Source: JBHJHP01 sp042219825
GTDB lineage: Bacteria; Bacteroidota; Bacteroidia; Bacteroidales; UBA5342
NCBI RefSeq assembly: GCF_042219825.1
Contig: NZ_JBHJHQ010000003.1
Location: 620,001-684,000 of the forward strand
Reading direction: 5' to 3'
Length of the DNA: 64,000 nucleotides
Of this stretch, positions 50,564-60,770 are shown in pieces (position 1 is the stretch's first letter; the number at the start of each line of letters is the position of its first letter). The position numbers and the translations under genes are program-made. The notes beneath the pieces are model-generated. The model worked only from the letters and a program-made list of their open reading frames with translations, did not search any database and was not told the DNA's origin.

Positions 50564-51265
50564 ATGATGACAAAGGAAGCTATAATATTGGCAGGGGGTT
50601 TGGGAACCCGGCTAAAGGACGTGATATCAGATATTCCCAAGCCCATGGCGAAAGTGGCAGGAAAACCATTTTTGGAGTATATTTTCCGGTATTTGAACCG
50701 ATTTGATATTCAAAGAATAATTCTTTCTGTAGGGTATAAATATGAAGTTATTAATGAACAATTCGGAGATTCATTTTTAGGAATGAAACTGGTCTATGCT
50801 GTGGAAGAGGAACCTCTTGGCACCGGAGGGGGCATTTTAAATGCATTGAATCATGTTATATCCAAAGAGGTTTTTTTAATAAATGGGGATACTTTTTTTG
50901 ATGTGGATCTAGGCACGCTTGAATCTCATTTTTTAAGCCAAAAATATGATCTTTGTTTTGCCCTGAAGCCAATGAATAATTTCGACCGGTATGGAGAGGT
51001 AATTGTGGCTGGCGATAAAGTTGTAGGCTTTAATGAAAAGAAAATGGTGAAGGAAGGCCTGATCAATGGTGGCATTTATATTTTAAGAAGCGATATTTTC
51101 GATGGTTGTGGATTGACGGGAAAGTTTTCCTTTGAAACAGATTATCTGGCTGAATATAAAGATATTCATACGTTTGGCTACATTATTAGTGATACTTATT
51201 TTATAGATATAGGTATTCCGGAAGATTATAACAGAGCGCACAAACAGATACCCCTGCTGTTCTAA
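50564..51265 (+). CDS. hddC: Sugar-1-phosphate nucleotidyltransferase, HddC type
   Basis: 233 residues from the ATG at 50564, one base after the kinase stop; a longer frame would overlap the kinase gene by 80 bases. NTP-transferase motif AIILAGGLGTRLKDVISDIP and KPMAKVAGKPFLEY, then NGDTFFDVDL at the metal site. It should activate a hexose- or heptose-1-phosphate to its GDP or dTDP form. HddC is the best match by size and by pairing with the GHMP kinase. Confidence 0.75.
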   Translation: MMTKEAIILAGGLGTRLKDVISDIPKPMAKVAGKPFLEYIFRYLNRFDIQRIILSVGYKYEVINEQFGDSFLGMKLVYAVEEEPLGTGGGILNALNHVISKEVFLINGDTFFDVDLGTLESHFLSQKYDLCFALKPMNNFDRYGEVIVAGDKVVGFNEKKMVKEGLINGGIYILRSDIFDGCGLTGKFSFETDYLAEYKDIHTFGYIISDTYFIDIGIPEDYNRAHKQIPLLF

Positions 51266-51300
51266 AATAAAACACAGTTAAATAACGTTTTAATTTTATT

Positions 51301-51882
51301 ATGCACAAAATTGTTTTTGCAACTAACAATCAACATAAACTAACAGAGGTACAGGCACTGTTAAGCGATAACTTCGACGTGGTTGGATTAAACGAAATAG
51401 GTTGTTTTGAAGATATTCCGGAAACTGCAGATACTTTAGAAGGGAATGCCTTAATAAAAGCCCGTTATGTTGCAGAAAGGTACAAGATGGATTGTTTTGC
51501 AGATGACACCGGTTTGGAAGTAGATGCATTGGACAATGCTCCCGGGGTTTATTCTGCCAGGTATGCTGGTCCGCAAAAAAGTGCCGACGATAACATTGAG
51601 AGGCTTCTGAAGGAGTTAAGTGGAAAAGAAAACAGACACGCTCAGTTCAGAACAGTTGTTGCTTTGATTATGCATAACAGGGAGCAGCTTTTTGAAGGCG
51701 TTGTTAAGGGATATATTACCAGCGAGAGGCATGGCGTTGAAGGTTTTGGGTATGATCCTGTTTTTCTTCCAGAAGGAAGGACCAAAACGTTTGCAGAAAT
51801 GGATCTATCCGAAAAGAATACTATAAGCCATAGGGCTAAGGCTGTAAATAAATTGGTTAGTTATTTAAGTAAATCACAATAA
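51301..51882 (+). CDS. rdgB: Non-canonical purine NTP pyrophosphatase (RdgB/HAM1)
   Basis: 193 residues. Signature start IVFATNNQHKLTEVQALL, the metal and catalytic segments ETADTLEGNALIKARYVAE and FADDTGLEVDAL, and the C-terminal EGFGYDPVFLPEG and SHRAKAV motifs. It hydrolyses dITP and XTP to keep deaminated purines out of DNA. Confidence 0.96.
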   Translation: MHKIVFATNNQHKLTEVQALLSDNFDVVGLNEIGCFEDIPETADTLEGNALIKARYVAERYKMDCFADDTGLEVDALDNAPGVYSARYAGPQKSADDNIERLLKELSGKENRHAQFRTVVALIMHNREQLFEGVVKGYITSERHGVEGFGYDPVFLPEGRTKTFAEMDLSEKNTISHRAKAVNKLVSYLSKSQ

Positions 51883-51885
51883 TTC

Positions 51886-54261
51886 ATGAACCGTATTAAA
51901 ATATTTGTTCTCCTTATTTTGTTCAGCACTATTAGTTGGGCTCAGATTCCAACCGGGACATGGACCACACATTTTTCGTATGATGAAGGTACCTCTGTAA
52001 CAAGGGCAAAGGATAAAATATACGCGGTAGGTTCAGGCTTTTTATTTTCCTATGGATTGAATGACAATGCTATAACTACGTACTCTAAAATAAATGGTCT
52101 GAATGATGTAACCATTGCAAAAATAAAATATTATGATGGGTTAGATATACTGTTCATTGGATATGAAAATGGAAATATTGACTTATTGAAGGGTAATAAA
52201 ATCAGTAATGTTCAGGACATTAAGCTGGCCAGCATTAACGGAAGTAAGAATATAAACAACGTAACATTTAAAGATGATAGAGCCTATATTTCTTCAGATG
52301 TTGGTGTTGTTGTTCTTGATCTTGAGAATAAAGAAGTTTTGGAGACATATATTTTAAGTGACGGTTCATCTCAAAACCCTGTAAATGGTGTTGCAATTAA
52401 GGATGGAAATATTTTTGTTGCAACAGATAACGGGATTTATAAATGTAACCTGGATAATCCTAATATACTCGACTTTGGAAAATGGGAAATGGAAACACAG
52501 TTTCCTGAATATAATAAAAGATACGCCGATATTGTAAATTACTCAGATAAGCTAGTTGCTATCAGGGCAGATGGTAAGACTTCGGGATATACCGTATATG
52601 CAGTTGAAAACGGTTCTTTAAAGACAATTTTGAGTGGAGGAACAAATTTTAGAAATGTTAGTATTTCTGATAGCACGCTTTTGGTTATCGCATCATACCG
52701 AATTTCTATTTTTGATCAGGAACTAAAACTCACTGATTTTATCGCATCCTATAATTTCGATGAAATGAGATATGATGGACAGAACGTATTATCAACTTAC
52801 GATGCTCTAAAATTCGATGAAAATACGTATTTTGTTTCAGATGGTAGCTTGAGCCTTGTAAAATACAGGAAAGAAGGGTTTAGTGAAGTCCTTAAACCAG
52901 ACGGCCCGGCCTCAAATACCATTTGGAATATGGATATAAGAGACGGAATATTAAGAACGGTGCATGGTGGCCTGGATGGATCATGGAATAATAATTCTTA
53001 TCCCGCTGAGGCGTCCGTTAGGTCAGATAAAGGGTGGTTTATATTAAATAAGAACACGATTCCTGAACTGGGTTCAGCAATCGATTTTGTGAATATCAAA
53101 TCAGATCCTTTTAATGCATCTCGTTTTTTTGTTGCGTCTTATAATTATGGGTTATATGAGTTTAATGACCTTGCATTAGTTAATCATTATGATGACACCA
53201 ATAGTCCTATTATAAACAGAATTCCGGGATCAATATTTTACAGGGTTTATGGACTGGCTTTTGATGATAATGGAAACCTATGGTTAACAAACAGTGCCGT
53301 GAGTTTACCTGTACATGTATTACAACAGGATGATTCATGGTATTCTTTTAATTATAGTCCTATTGATGGAGCTGGTTCAGACGTTAAAGGCTCGCTGGGT
53401 GAAATGATAGTAACGCAGGACAATAATAAATGGATGGTTGTTCCACGTGCTGATGGAGGTATTTTTGTGTTTAATGAAAATGGAACTTTGGATAATAGTG
53501 CAGATGACGAGTACCGTATGCTTAGTGTAAATAACGATATTGAAGGAAAGGAATTTGCTGTTGTAGTAGCATGCATAGCAGAAGATAAAGATGGTTCAAT
53601 ATGGTTTGGAACCAACAATGGATTAGGCGTTTATTCTTCTCCTGGAGATGTTTTTGAAAGTGAAACCTTCCTTCCATCCCGTATTAAGTTACCAAGAGAA
53701 AATGATGAAGATAATGCTGCGGATTATCTTTTGGATAGCGAAGTTGTAAAGGCAATAGCTGTAGACGGTGGAAATCGTAAATGGTTAGGCACAGCATCAT
53801 CCGGACTTTTTTTGGTTTCTCCTGATGGTTTAACGACGATTCATCACTTTACAACGGCTAATAGCCCTCTCCCTTCAAACTCTATTCGTTCAATCATTAT
53901 TGATCCGGACAATGGCGAAGTATATGCTGGAACCGGTGCCGGACTGGTATCATTTGGTGGAGATGCAACAGAAGGCAACAGTGATTTTTCAAATGTTAAA
54001 GCTTTTCCAAATCCGGTGAGAGAAAACTTTACTGGTGTTGTTACAGTTTCCGGTTTGGTGGAAGAAACAATTGTAAAAATAACCGATATCTCTGGAAATT
54101 TAGTATTTGAAACCGTTTCAAATGGAGGTTCTGTTTCCTGGGACAGGAAGAATATGTTTGGAGAATATGTCGGAACCGGGGTTTATTTAATTTTCTGTTC
54201 AACAAAGAATGGAGAGCAATCTGCAATTACAAAACTTTTGGTAATCAATGCTAAACAATAA
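51886..54261 (+). CDS. porZ: PorZ-like T9SS surface protein (beta-propeller)
   Basis: 791 residues: signal peptide (about 1-19, TISWAQ), two N-terminal beta-propellers made of short repeat blades (IYAVGSGFLFSYGLNDNAIT, SIWFGTNNGLGVYSSPG), and a C-terminal T9SS domain (VKAFPNPVRENFTGVVTV). This size and layout match PorZ, part of the T9SS attachment complex, in which the propellers bind A-LPS on the cell surface. Other T9SS genes are not in the window. It lies three bases after rdgB. Confidence 0.85.
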   Translation: MNRIKIFVLLILFSTISWAQIPTGTWTTHFSYDEGTSVTRAKDKIYAVGSGFLFSYGLNDNAITTYSKINGLNDVTIAKIKYYDGLDILFIGYENGNIDLLKGNKISNVQDIKLASINGSKNINNVTFKDDRAYISSDVGVVVLDLENKEVLETYILSDGSSQNPVNGVAIKDGNIFVATDNGIYKCNLDNPNILDFGKWEMETQFPEYNKRYADIVNYSDKLVAIRADGKTSGYTVYAVENGSLKTILSGGTNFRNVSISDSTLLVIASYRISIFDQELKLTDFIASYNFDEMRYDGQNVLSTYDALKFDENTYFVSDGSLSLVKYRKEGFSEVLKPDGPASNTIWNMDIRDGILRTVHGGLDGSWNNNSYPAEASVRSDKGWFILNKNTIPELGSAIDFVNIKSDPFNASRFFVASYNYGLYEFNDLALVNHYDDTNSPIINRIPGSIFYRVYGLAFDDNGNLWLTNSAVSLPVHVLQQDDSWYSFNYSPIDGAGSDVKGSLGEMIVTQDNNKWMVVPRADGGIFVFNENGTLDNSADDEYRMLSVNNDIEGKEFAVVVACIAEDKDGSIWFGTNNGLGVYSSPGDVFESETFLPSRIKLPRENDEDNAADYLLDSEVVKAIAVDGGNRKWLGTASSGLFLVSPDGLTTIHHFTTANSPLPSNSIRSIIIDPDNGEVYAGTGAGLVSFGGDATEGNSDFSNVKAFPNPVRENFTGVVTVSGLVEETIVKITDISGNLVFETVSNGGSVSWDRKNMFGEYVGTGVYLIFCSTKNGEQSAITKLLVINAKQ

Positions 54262-54263
54262 GT

Positions 54264-54836
54264 ATGAATTATCTCGACATTATTATTTTACTTCCACTTG
54301 TCTATGGCGTTTTTAGAGGATTTAGGAAAGGTTTTGCAATTGAACTTGCCACGTTAGCTGCTTTGATCCTTGGAATTTGGGGCGCTTATAAATTCTCATA
54401 TATTACAACCGTATTTTTGAGGGACAAATTCGAAGTGACCGGCGATTATCTGCCTTATGTGTCTTTTTTTCTCACATTTATCATTATCGTTATTCTGGTA
54501 AACCTTTTGGGTAAAATGCTGGATAACTTGTTAAAGGCAGTTTCTTTGGGCTTTATCAATCGTTTGGCCGGAGCAGTATTTGGATTTGCTAAATTGGCTG
54601 TTGTCACCTGCTTGCTCGTTTTTCTGGCACACAAACTTGATGACCGAACAGGAATAATCCCTGAAAAAGATAAGGACGGAAGTCTTCTTTATGAAAGGGC
54701 TTATGAATTAACGCTTTCGGTACTTCCATATATTGATATTAAAAAACTGGAAGAAAAAATTAAAAGAGAAGATAATGAGGAACCCGAAAAAGTTGCCTGC
54801 ATGTTTTCCTTTCAAATAACAGAAAATGAGAGTTAA
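54264..54836 (+). CDS. cvpA: CvpA-family membrane protein
   Basis: 190 residues with four hydrophobic segments and the CvpA opening (DIIILLPLVYGVFRGFRKGF). Family members affect colicin V export and envelope integrity. The last ~20 residues (EKVACMFSFQITENES) run over the sulfotransferase start. It begins two bases after porZ. Confidence 0.85.
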   Translation: MNYLDIIILLPLVYGVFRGFRKGFAIELATLAALILGIWGAYKFSYITTVFLRDKFEVTGDYLPYVSFFLTFIIIVILVNLLGKMLDNLLKAVSLGFINRLAGAVFGFAKLAVVTCLLVFLAHKLDDRTGIIPEKDKDGSLLYERAYELTLSVLPYIDIKKLEEKIKREDNEEPEKVACMFSFQITENES

Positions 54837-55776
54837 AAATATTGCAAAAGGCCTTCTTGCTGGTTTCCATGATCATAAAAAGCAACAACCCGATATATTT
54901 ATTTTTACATTGCCGCGGGCGGGCTCAACTTTAATAACTGAGATACTAAATACAGATTCTCATTCCAAAACAGTAAGTGAGCCATTTTCGTTAAGTTCTG
55001 ATAATCAGAAGGTATTACATAAGTATTTTAATTCAGAATTTTTTTCGGAGAGATATATTGATGTTAATAAAGATGACTTTGACAAAATTATTGATTACCT
55101 GAAAGTTTTATCGGAGGGTAGAACATGGAACAGCTTTTATTGGAGTGATATACTTACAAAAAATCACTCATTAAAAACTAACAGGACAGTTTTTAAAATC
55201 CATAAGTTAACTTATTATTATGATGATATTATGGATCAATTTAAAAATGATTATGGATTATACCTGCTTAGACATCCTGTTTCACACTCTCTTTCGCGTA
55301 TAAGAAAAGGCTGGTCAACATACATTGATAACTATTCGAATTCGGAAAAAATAAAAGTGCTCTTGACTTCTAAAGCAAAAAGTTTAATTCAGGAAGTCAA
55401 CGCCAGCAATAATGATTTGGAAAAATTTATAGTGAGTTGGTGTCTTGAAAATTTGGTCTTTATTATAAATTATCAGGAAAATAAGTTAAGCTCAAATGTG
55501 TTTCCTGTTTTTTATGAGGATGTAGTTACCGATCCTGAAAATGCAATTCGTAATATATGTTCAAAAATAGGAATGGAATACAATGTACGAATGCTTGAAA
55601 TATTAAATATTCCGTCGAGTGGAATTATTCATAGTACAAATGAAACCAAAAATCAGATTCTTTCCGGAAACAAAAGTTATCTGGTTAACAGATGGAAGGA
55701 TGAAGTTGATTCTGATTTTCCTGACCGATATAAATTCATTTTAAAAACTTTCGGCATTAAAATATACCTTGATTAG
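54826..55776 (+). CDS. Sulfotransferase family protein
   Basis: 316 residues. The 5'-phosphosulfate loop is recognisable as FTLPRAGSTLITE near residues 27-39, and the 3'-phosphate site as LLRHPVSHSLSRI near 147-159. These define PAPS-dependent sulfotransferases. No signal peptide or membrane segment, so it acts in the cytoplasm, probably on a glycan or small acceptor. It overlaps cvpA by 11 bases and its stop lies 11 bases from the convergent barrel gene. It is more AT-rich than its neighbours, which may mean recent acquisition. Acceptor unknown. Confidence 0.8.
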   Translation: MRVKNIAKGLLAGFHDHKKQQPDIFIFTLPRAGSTLITEILNTDSHSKTVSEPFSLSSDNQKVLHKYFNSEFFSERYIDVNKDDFDKIIDYLKVLSEGRTWNSFYWSDILTKNHSLKTNRTVFKIHKLTYYYDDIMDQFKNDYGLYLLRHPVSHSLSRIRKGWSTYIDNYSNSEKIKVLLTSKAKSLIQEVNASNNDLEKFIVSWCLENLVFIINYQENKLSSNVFPVFYEDVVTDPENAIRNICSKIGMEYNVRMLEILNIPSSGIIHSTNETKNQILSGNKSYLVNRWKDEVDSDFPDRYKFILKTFGIKIYLD

Positions 55777-55787
55777 GACATCTACCA

Positions 55788-57545
55788 TTAAAACCGGTAT
55801 TTTACGCTTGCCAGTACATTAAATCCAAAGGATGGATAACCATTCCAGTAATAATAGTTGGACGACAGGATATTATTCAGGTTCAACGATGCCGATAATC
55901 TGTTGTTATATTGGTATTCTCCTGATAAAGACAAATCATATACTGCTTTTAACTGAGTTCTTTGTGTTACTCCTGAACCGATCGCATCCTGTGTAAGCGC
56001 TTCCCTTTTTGAGATGGTTGTAAAGTCAACATTGACAGTAACATTTCTGTAGGGCACAAAACTTCCGTAGACCTTTATTTCATAATCCGGCAAATGCCAC
56101 GCATATTCAAGATTATCCAGGGCATAGTTGTAATAGGCTCCGCTTGCACCGAAGCTGTATCTGTCGTTTCCTGCATAATCAATGGCTGCTTTCACGGTTA
56201 AAACGTTCATGTCGTCGTATACTGCGGTAAACTGGTTGGAATATGCAACTGAGCTAACCTGTGATGTGTCTGTGATATAGAATTCGTTAATATAAAACGG
56301 ATTATTTTTTACGATTGAGAAGTTAACGCTACCGTTAAATACAATTTTTGGTGTTAACTGTCCGGTCAATCCTGCTTCTAAGGAAAGAGGTATTTGTGTC
56401 GGCATCACATTCAGCTCAGGGGTCATATAAGGGTTGATCTGAATGCTGTTCCTGTAGTCGTTTAATCTGTAATTTCCTCCAGCCATTAAGTGTGCTGTAA
56501 ATAGTTTTTCGATCAGATTAAAATTAAAATCAATGTCCGGAGTAACAAGATAGTCTGTTTTGTCTTTCTGAATGTTGAAAAATGCATTTAACCCAAGTTT
56601 CAGGTTCCATGTATTCCGGTTCAACTTAAAATACGGACTGAAATCAATATAGGTAAAATTATTAAAATCTTTGTAAAGAGCTGTATCGGGGACATTATAC
56701 ATGCCATATTGCACATCCAGTGCTCCGCCAACAAGATTGTCTCCAACAGGTTTTTCAAAGAAGCCTTTTAGCCCTATCAGATCTTCCTTAAAATCCATGC
56801 GGGTGAAGAAGTGATCGTAATAAAGTTCGGCTTTATATGCCGTTTCATCATAAATTGACGGATTGGTGGCAAATACAAAATTCGCTTTAAAAGAAGCATA
56901 ACCTGGCTTTTGGGTTTCATTAATATCTTTATTGTTAATGGCTATTGTGTCATTCAGAGCATAATAGGTCATCGAAGTATCAGTATTAATTGTTTGGTAA
57001 CCGAAATACCGGTAATTATGATTACTGAATCCCAGGTTGGCAGTCAGATAGGTTCCCCAAAACTGATGTTTGTAGGCTAACAATAAATTGTTCCTTACAA
57101 ACGTAGCATCGTTTTTACTGCCATCTTCCATTTTTACTTTCCCGAACGAGGACCGATTATTGGCAAAAAACGACAGACTGTGTTTGTCTGAATGAAAAGC
57201 GTTATAAAATAGTTCGCCGAATAAAGAGCTGTAATTTCCACCTCCCAGACTAATGTAGTTCTGATCGTAATCCCGCCTTGGCTCAGATGAAAGAGTAGCC
57301 GGTGTTAATGGAATAATTTCAAAGCTTGTTTCCAGAGGATGCGTAAAAAAGCTGTATGAAAACGTTGGTGTTTTTATCTCCGGTTTCTGAATTTCCGGGA
57401 TGAGATTAATCTTGTTGGCATCCGAAATGGTTGGATTATATTCTCTTACCACTACTACGTTTTTATTAATCGTTGTATCGGTTTGAGCCGAGGCCGATAG
57501 TCCTGTTGCTGATATAATTATGGCAATTATTATATTCTTTTTCAT
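55788..57545 (-). CDS. Outer-membrane beta-barrel protein (TonB-receptor-like barrel)
   Basis: 585 residues, signal peptide (cleavage near SASAQ, residue 21). A short conserved N-terminal segment (VVVVREYNPTISDANKINLI, about 30-49) is followed by alternating amphipathic strands through to a terminal aromatic strand (FNVLASVKYRF), typical of an outer-membrane barrel. A plug domain of the usual size is not obvious. It lies downstream of the 1032-residue TPR protein (27-base gap), and I recall this pair as common in Bacteroidota. Function unknown. Confidence 0.8.
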   Translation of the reverse strand: MKKNIIIAIIISATGLSASAQTDTTINKNVVVVREYNPTISDANKINLIPEIQKPEIKTPTFSYSFFTHPLETSFEIIPLTPATLSSEPRRDYDQNYISLGGGNYSSLFGELFYNAFHSDKHSLSFFANNRSSFGKVKMEDGSKNDATFVRNNLLLAYKHQFWGTYLTANLGFSNHNYRYFGYQTINTDTSMTYYALNDTIAINNKDINETQKPGYASFKANFVFATNPSIYDETAYKAELYYDHFFTRMDFKEDLIGLKGFFEKPVGDNLVGGALDVQYGMYNVPDTALYKDFNNFTYIDFSPYFKLNRNTWNLKLGLNAFFNIQKDKTDYLVTPDIDFNFNLIEKLFTAHLMAGGNYRLNDYRNSIQINPYMTPELNVMPTQIPLSLEAGLTGQLTPKIVFNGSVNFSIVKNNPFYINEFYITDTSQVSSVAYSNQFTAVYDDMNVLTVKAAIDYAGNDRYSFGASGAYYNYALDNLEYAWHLPDYEIKVYGSFVPYRNVTVNVDFTTISKREALTQDAIGSGVTQRTQLKAVYDLSLSGEYQYNNRLSASLNLNNILSSNYYYWNGYPSFGFNVLASVKYRF

Positions 57546-57572
57546 TTTGTTATCTTTTCAATCAGTTTTAAG

Positions 57573-60500
57573 TTATTGAATGGAATCAGACATAGATTTT
57601 TTTATGGAATCAACCTTTTGGAAATAAGTTTTCAGTGTATCCCGTTTTTCCATTTCCTTGCGTTTTTCAATGGCATCTATTTCCCGTAATTTTGTTTCAA
57701 CCATTGGTTTAATATCATCACTGTTATTCTGATAATTTTCTTTTACGCTCAGCAGATACTGTTTGGCCTGGAAAATGTCGTCCCTGTTTATATAGATATC
57801 AGAAAGCAGGATAAAAGCTTTTGCTAACCAATACTGATGAGGTGTATTTGTATTAATAAATTCGAAAATGTCTTTTTCTGCCCCTTTTACATCTCCCTGT
57901 TCATAAAGCATTCTTGCGATTTCATATTTAGCCTCAGCACCTTCTTTTGAGCGGGTATCCTGTGCCAGTATCCTGAATGCGGACAAAGCTGCTTCTTTGT
58001 TGTCGAGCTTAATAAAAGACTTTGCTTTCTTGTAAATTGCTTCGCGTTTCAGTTCCGGCTCAAGTACCGGTTCTTTTAACAGGTTATCTGCCGCAACTAT
58101 TGTGGCTCCTGCATTGTTAAGATTATACTGACACCGCATAATTCCAACTTTCGCAGCCTTAATATTTTCTTTCATTTGAGCCTGCTGTTCCAGATCGGAA
58201 TAATATTCCAGGGCTTCCTGATAATTACTTTTCTCAAACAGCAAGGTCGACAAGGCGGTCAAGGCCTGCTCTGTAAATGAATTTCTAGGTTGTGAAACCA
58301 CCAACTTAAGATCAGAAATTGCAGCGTCTTTGTCGCCTAATCTCAGATTACAATCTGCTTTATAATAGTGTGCAGTCAATTGATAAGCACCATTAGGAAA
58401 TTTCGCAAGATAATTTTCAAAGTATCGTTTTGAATCACTTATATTGCCAGACATATAAAGCTTTTCTGCTGCTGCAAATGTAAGCGAGTCTTCTTCGTTA
58501 TTTTTGAGTGTAGCAAAGCCTCCAACTTCTTTGGTGTAGTCAATGTATTTATCCACCTCGTTTTTCTCAACCGAAATATTCTTTAAAGCGGCGAGAGCCG
58601 TTCTTGCTTCTTCGGTTCCCGGATATTTCTGAACCACATCTTTATAGATGGAGGATGCTTTATTAACATCCTGAATGTTATAGTAAACAAGTGCCATATT
58701 CACCATAGCCTGGCTGGCAAAACTGCTGTTCGGGTATTTTTGAATGAGCGCATTGTATGATCCGATGGCATTCTGAGGATCATTTAATACAACCCAGGTT
58801 TTGGCCATTTCGAACCATGCATCATCAATAAACCGAGATGTTGGAAAACCTGATATCAGACTTTTAAGATCGGTGATCTTTTTATTGTAGTTTTTCTGTA
58901 ACCCCTCACTGTAGGCTTTTTTAAATAAGCCATAGTCTGCATTGCTTCCACCGTTCTGATAGGCAGCCTGAAAATATGTTATTGCATCGCGGAAATCGCG
59001 TTTCAAATAATAGCAATCACCTACGCGGTTGTTTGCATCGGTTATCAGATTTGGATCTTTGGTTTTAGCCAGTGATAAAAACTTCCGGAACCAGTTGATG
59101 GCGGCGCTGTAGTTTTTCTTTTTAAAAAAGGCATAACCCATGTTATAATGCGCCATATCAAATACATCTTTGCTGTAAGCACCGGGCAGAATAATAAACT
59201 TATTATAATCGCTCAGTGCTTTATCGTAATCCCCGAGTCTGTAGTAGGTTTCTCCACGCCAGTAATACGACAAAGCCTTAATGTCCTGATCGAACTGGGA
59301 ATTATCAATAGCCGTATTAAAATACGGGATTGCATCGCTATATCTGTTGTCCGTAAACAATTCTATTGCCCGGTAATAAGAAACGCGTTGTAAAGCCTTT
59401 AATACCTTCGGATTTCGTGTGCGTATCTTCATTATGGACTGGTATGCTCTTTCGTAGTTTTGTGTTGTCATAAACACATTTGAAAGCATATTGTACACCT
59501 CATCCCTGTATTTTGAGTCCGGAAATTCTTCCAGGAACCTTTCAAAAGCGGTTATAGTCTCATTAAAAGGGGAGAATGCTGTTTCATACGTAAGTTTAGA
59601 ATAGTTATAAAGTGCTTCTTCCTGTAAGGATTTATCGAACGACATACGGGACGCAGCTTCAAATGCCATACGTGCAGCATTTTTATCATCCAGTTTCAGG
59701 TAGCAGTCTCCAAGATATCCATACGCGCTTTGAGTCAGTTCATCTTCAACGGTTGCAATCTGGGAGAATGTTTCTGCTGCTTTCTGGTATTGTTTAGTAT
59801 TGTAATATGCTACGCCAAGGTGATAAATGTCCGGTCTGGAAATAGAGGGTGTTTCTTCAAGATACCGTTCCAGAAATGCGATGGATTTTTCATATTCCTG
59901 ACGGGCATAATAGGCATCACCCACTATTCTTGCAATCTCACCGGTTCTGTTATTTACGGTACCCATAATCAGGTTCGAACCGTATTTAATTACTTTATCA
60001 TATTCTTTGTTTAAATGGTAAAGTTGAACCAGGTAATATGGAATCACATCTGAATATTGCGGCGAATTTTCCAGCATAAGAAAATTATCCAGTGCTGTAG
60101 TGTAGTTTCCTTCTTCGTACTGAATATGTGCATAATAATATATAGCTGCTTCCCTGTACAGGTTTTTTTCTTCTTTTACCTCATAAAAAAGGTTTTCTGC
60201 TTCTTTAAATTTTCCTTGTTTAAAAAGACAATATCCTTTTTTGAACTGGTATTCCTTCAGTTGGTTTTCGCTGAGCTGGTTTGTTTTAACCTTTCCGTAT
60301 AAGACCCCGGCATATTTGTAGTTTTTCTGATCGTATTTATAATTGGCCAGGATAAAAAGAGCCTGATTCCCAAAATAACTGTCCGGATGATCATTAATAA
60401 AACGGGATAATTCTGTCTCCGCTGTTTTATCCTCCAGTCGTAAAGAAGATACGATGCGGTAAAAGTCTGCTTCTATGCGTTTTCCTTCTGATTCCGGAGC

Positions 60501-60671
60501 GTTGTTCAGAAACAAGGTAAAGTTATCTTTTGCTGCAGCATACTGGTGTTCATCGAAAAACTCCTTTCCTCTTTCAAACCAGTTTTGAATGTCGGTTTCA
60601 GAAACGGACTCCTGAGCAAATATAATAACGGATGTAAATAGGAAGAATATACTTAAAACTGCGGTTCTCAT
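57573..60671 (-). CDS. Large TPR-repeat exported protein
   Basis: 1032 residues with a signal peptide (cleavage near IIFAQ, residue 19) and TPR units over nearly the whole length, roughly 25 in number (KDNFTLFLNNAPESEGKR, AYFKKKNYSAAINWFRKF, NGAYQLTAHYYKADCNLRLG). Many units look like the YbgF/BamD class used in outer-membrane assembly. It is probably periplasmic and bound to the following barrel protein. A coiled Lys/Glu tail (REIDAIEKRKEMEKRDTLK) closes it. Confidence 0.85.
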   Translation of the reverse strand: MRTAVLSIFFLFTSVIIFAQESVSETDIQNWFERGKEFFDEHQYAAAKDNFTLFLNNAPESEGKRIEADFYRIVSSLRLEDKTAETELSRFINDHPDSYFGNQALFILANYKYDQKNYKYAGVLYGKVKTNQLSENQLKEYQFKKGYCLFKQGKFKEAENLFYEVKEEKNLYREAAIYYYAHIQYEEGNYTTALDNFLMLENSPQYSDVIPYYLVQLYHLNKEYDKVIKYGSNLIMGTVNNRTGEIARIVGDAYYARQEYEKSIAFLERYLEETPSISRPDIYHLGVAYYNTKQYQKAAETFSQIATVEDELTQSAYGYLGDCYLKLDDKNAARMAFEAASRMSFDKSLQEEALYNYSKLTYETAFSPFNETITAFERFLEEFPDSKYRDEVYNMLSNVFMTTQNYERAYQSIMKIRTRNPKVLKALQRVSYYRAIELFTDNRYSDAIPYFNTAIDNSQFDQDIKALSYYWRGETYYRLGDYDKALSDYNKFIILPGAYSKDVFDMAHYNMGYAFFKKKNYSAAINWFRKFLSLAKTKDPNLITDANNRVGDCYYLKRDFRDAITYFQAAYQNGGSNADYGLFKKAYSEGLQKNYNKKITDLKSLISGFPTSRFIDDAWFEMAKTWVVLNDPQNAIGSYNALIQKYPNSSFASQAMVNMALVYYNIQDVNKASSIYKDVVQKYPGTEEARTALAALKNISVEKNEVDKYIDYTKEVGGFATLKNNEEDSLTFAAAEKLYMSGNISDSKRYFENYLAKFPNGAYQLTAHYYKADCNLRLGDKDAAISDLKLVVSQPRNSFTEQALTALSTLLFEKSNYQEALEYYSDLEQQAQMKENIKAAKVGIMRCQYNLNNAGATIVAADNLLKEPVLEPELKREAIYKKAKSFIKLDNKEAALSAFRILAQDTRSKEGAEAKYEIARMLYEQGDVKGAEKDIFEFINTNTPHQYWLAKAFILLSDIYINRDDIFQAKQYLLSVKENYQNNSDDIKPMVETKLREIDAIEKRKEMEKRDTLKTYFQKVDSIKKSMSDSIQ

Positions 60672-60770
60672 ATTAATTACATTGGGTTTACGATTGGCGC
60701 GAAATTACTAATTTCCCAGTAATCAGAACGAAAGATGCATTCAGATATTGTAAACAAGTTCTCCAAAACT

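Noticed and set aside
53439..53454. parS half-site inside porZ (TGTTCCACGTGCTGAT)
   Set aside because: The left half is perfect but the right half is not palindromic (11 of 16 match).
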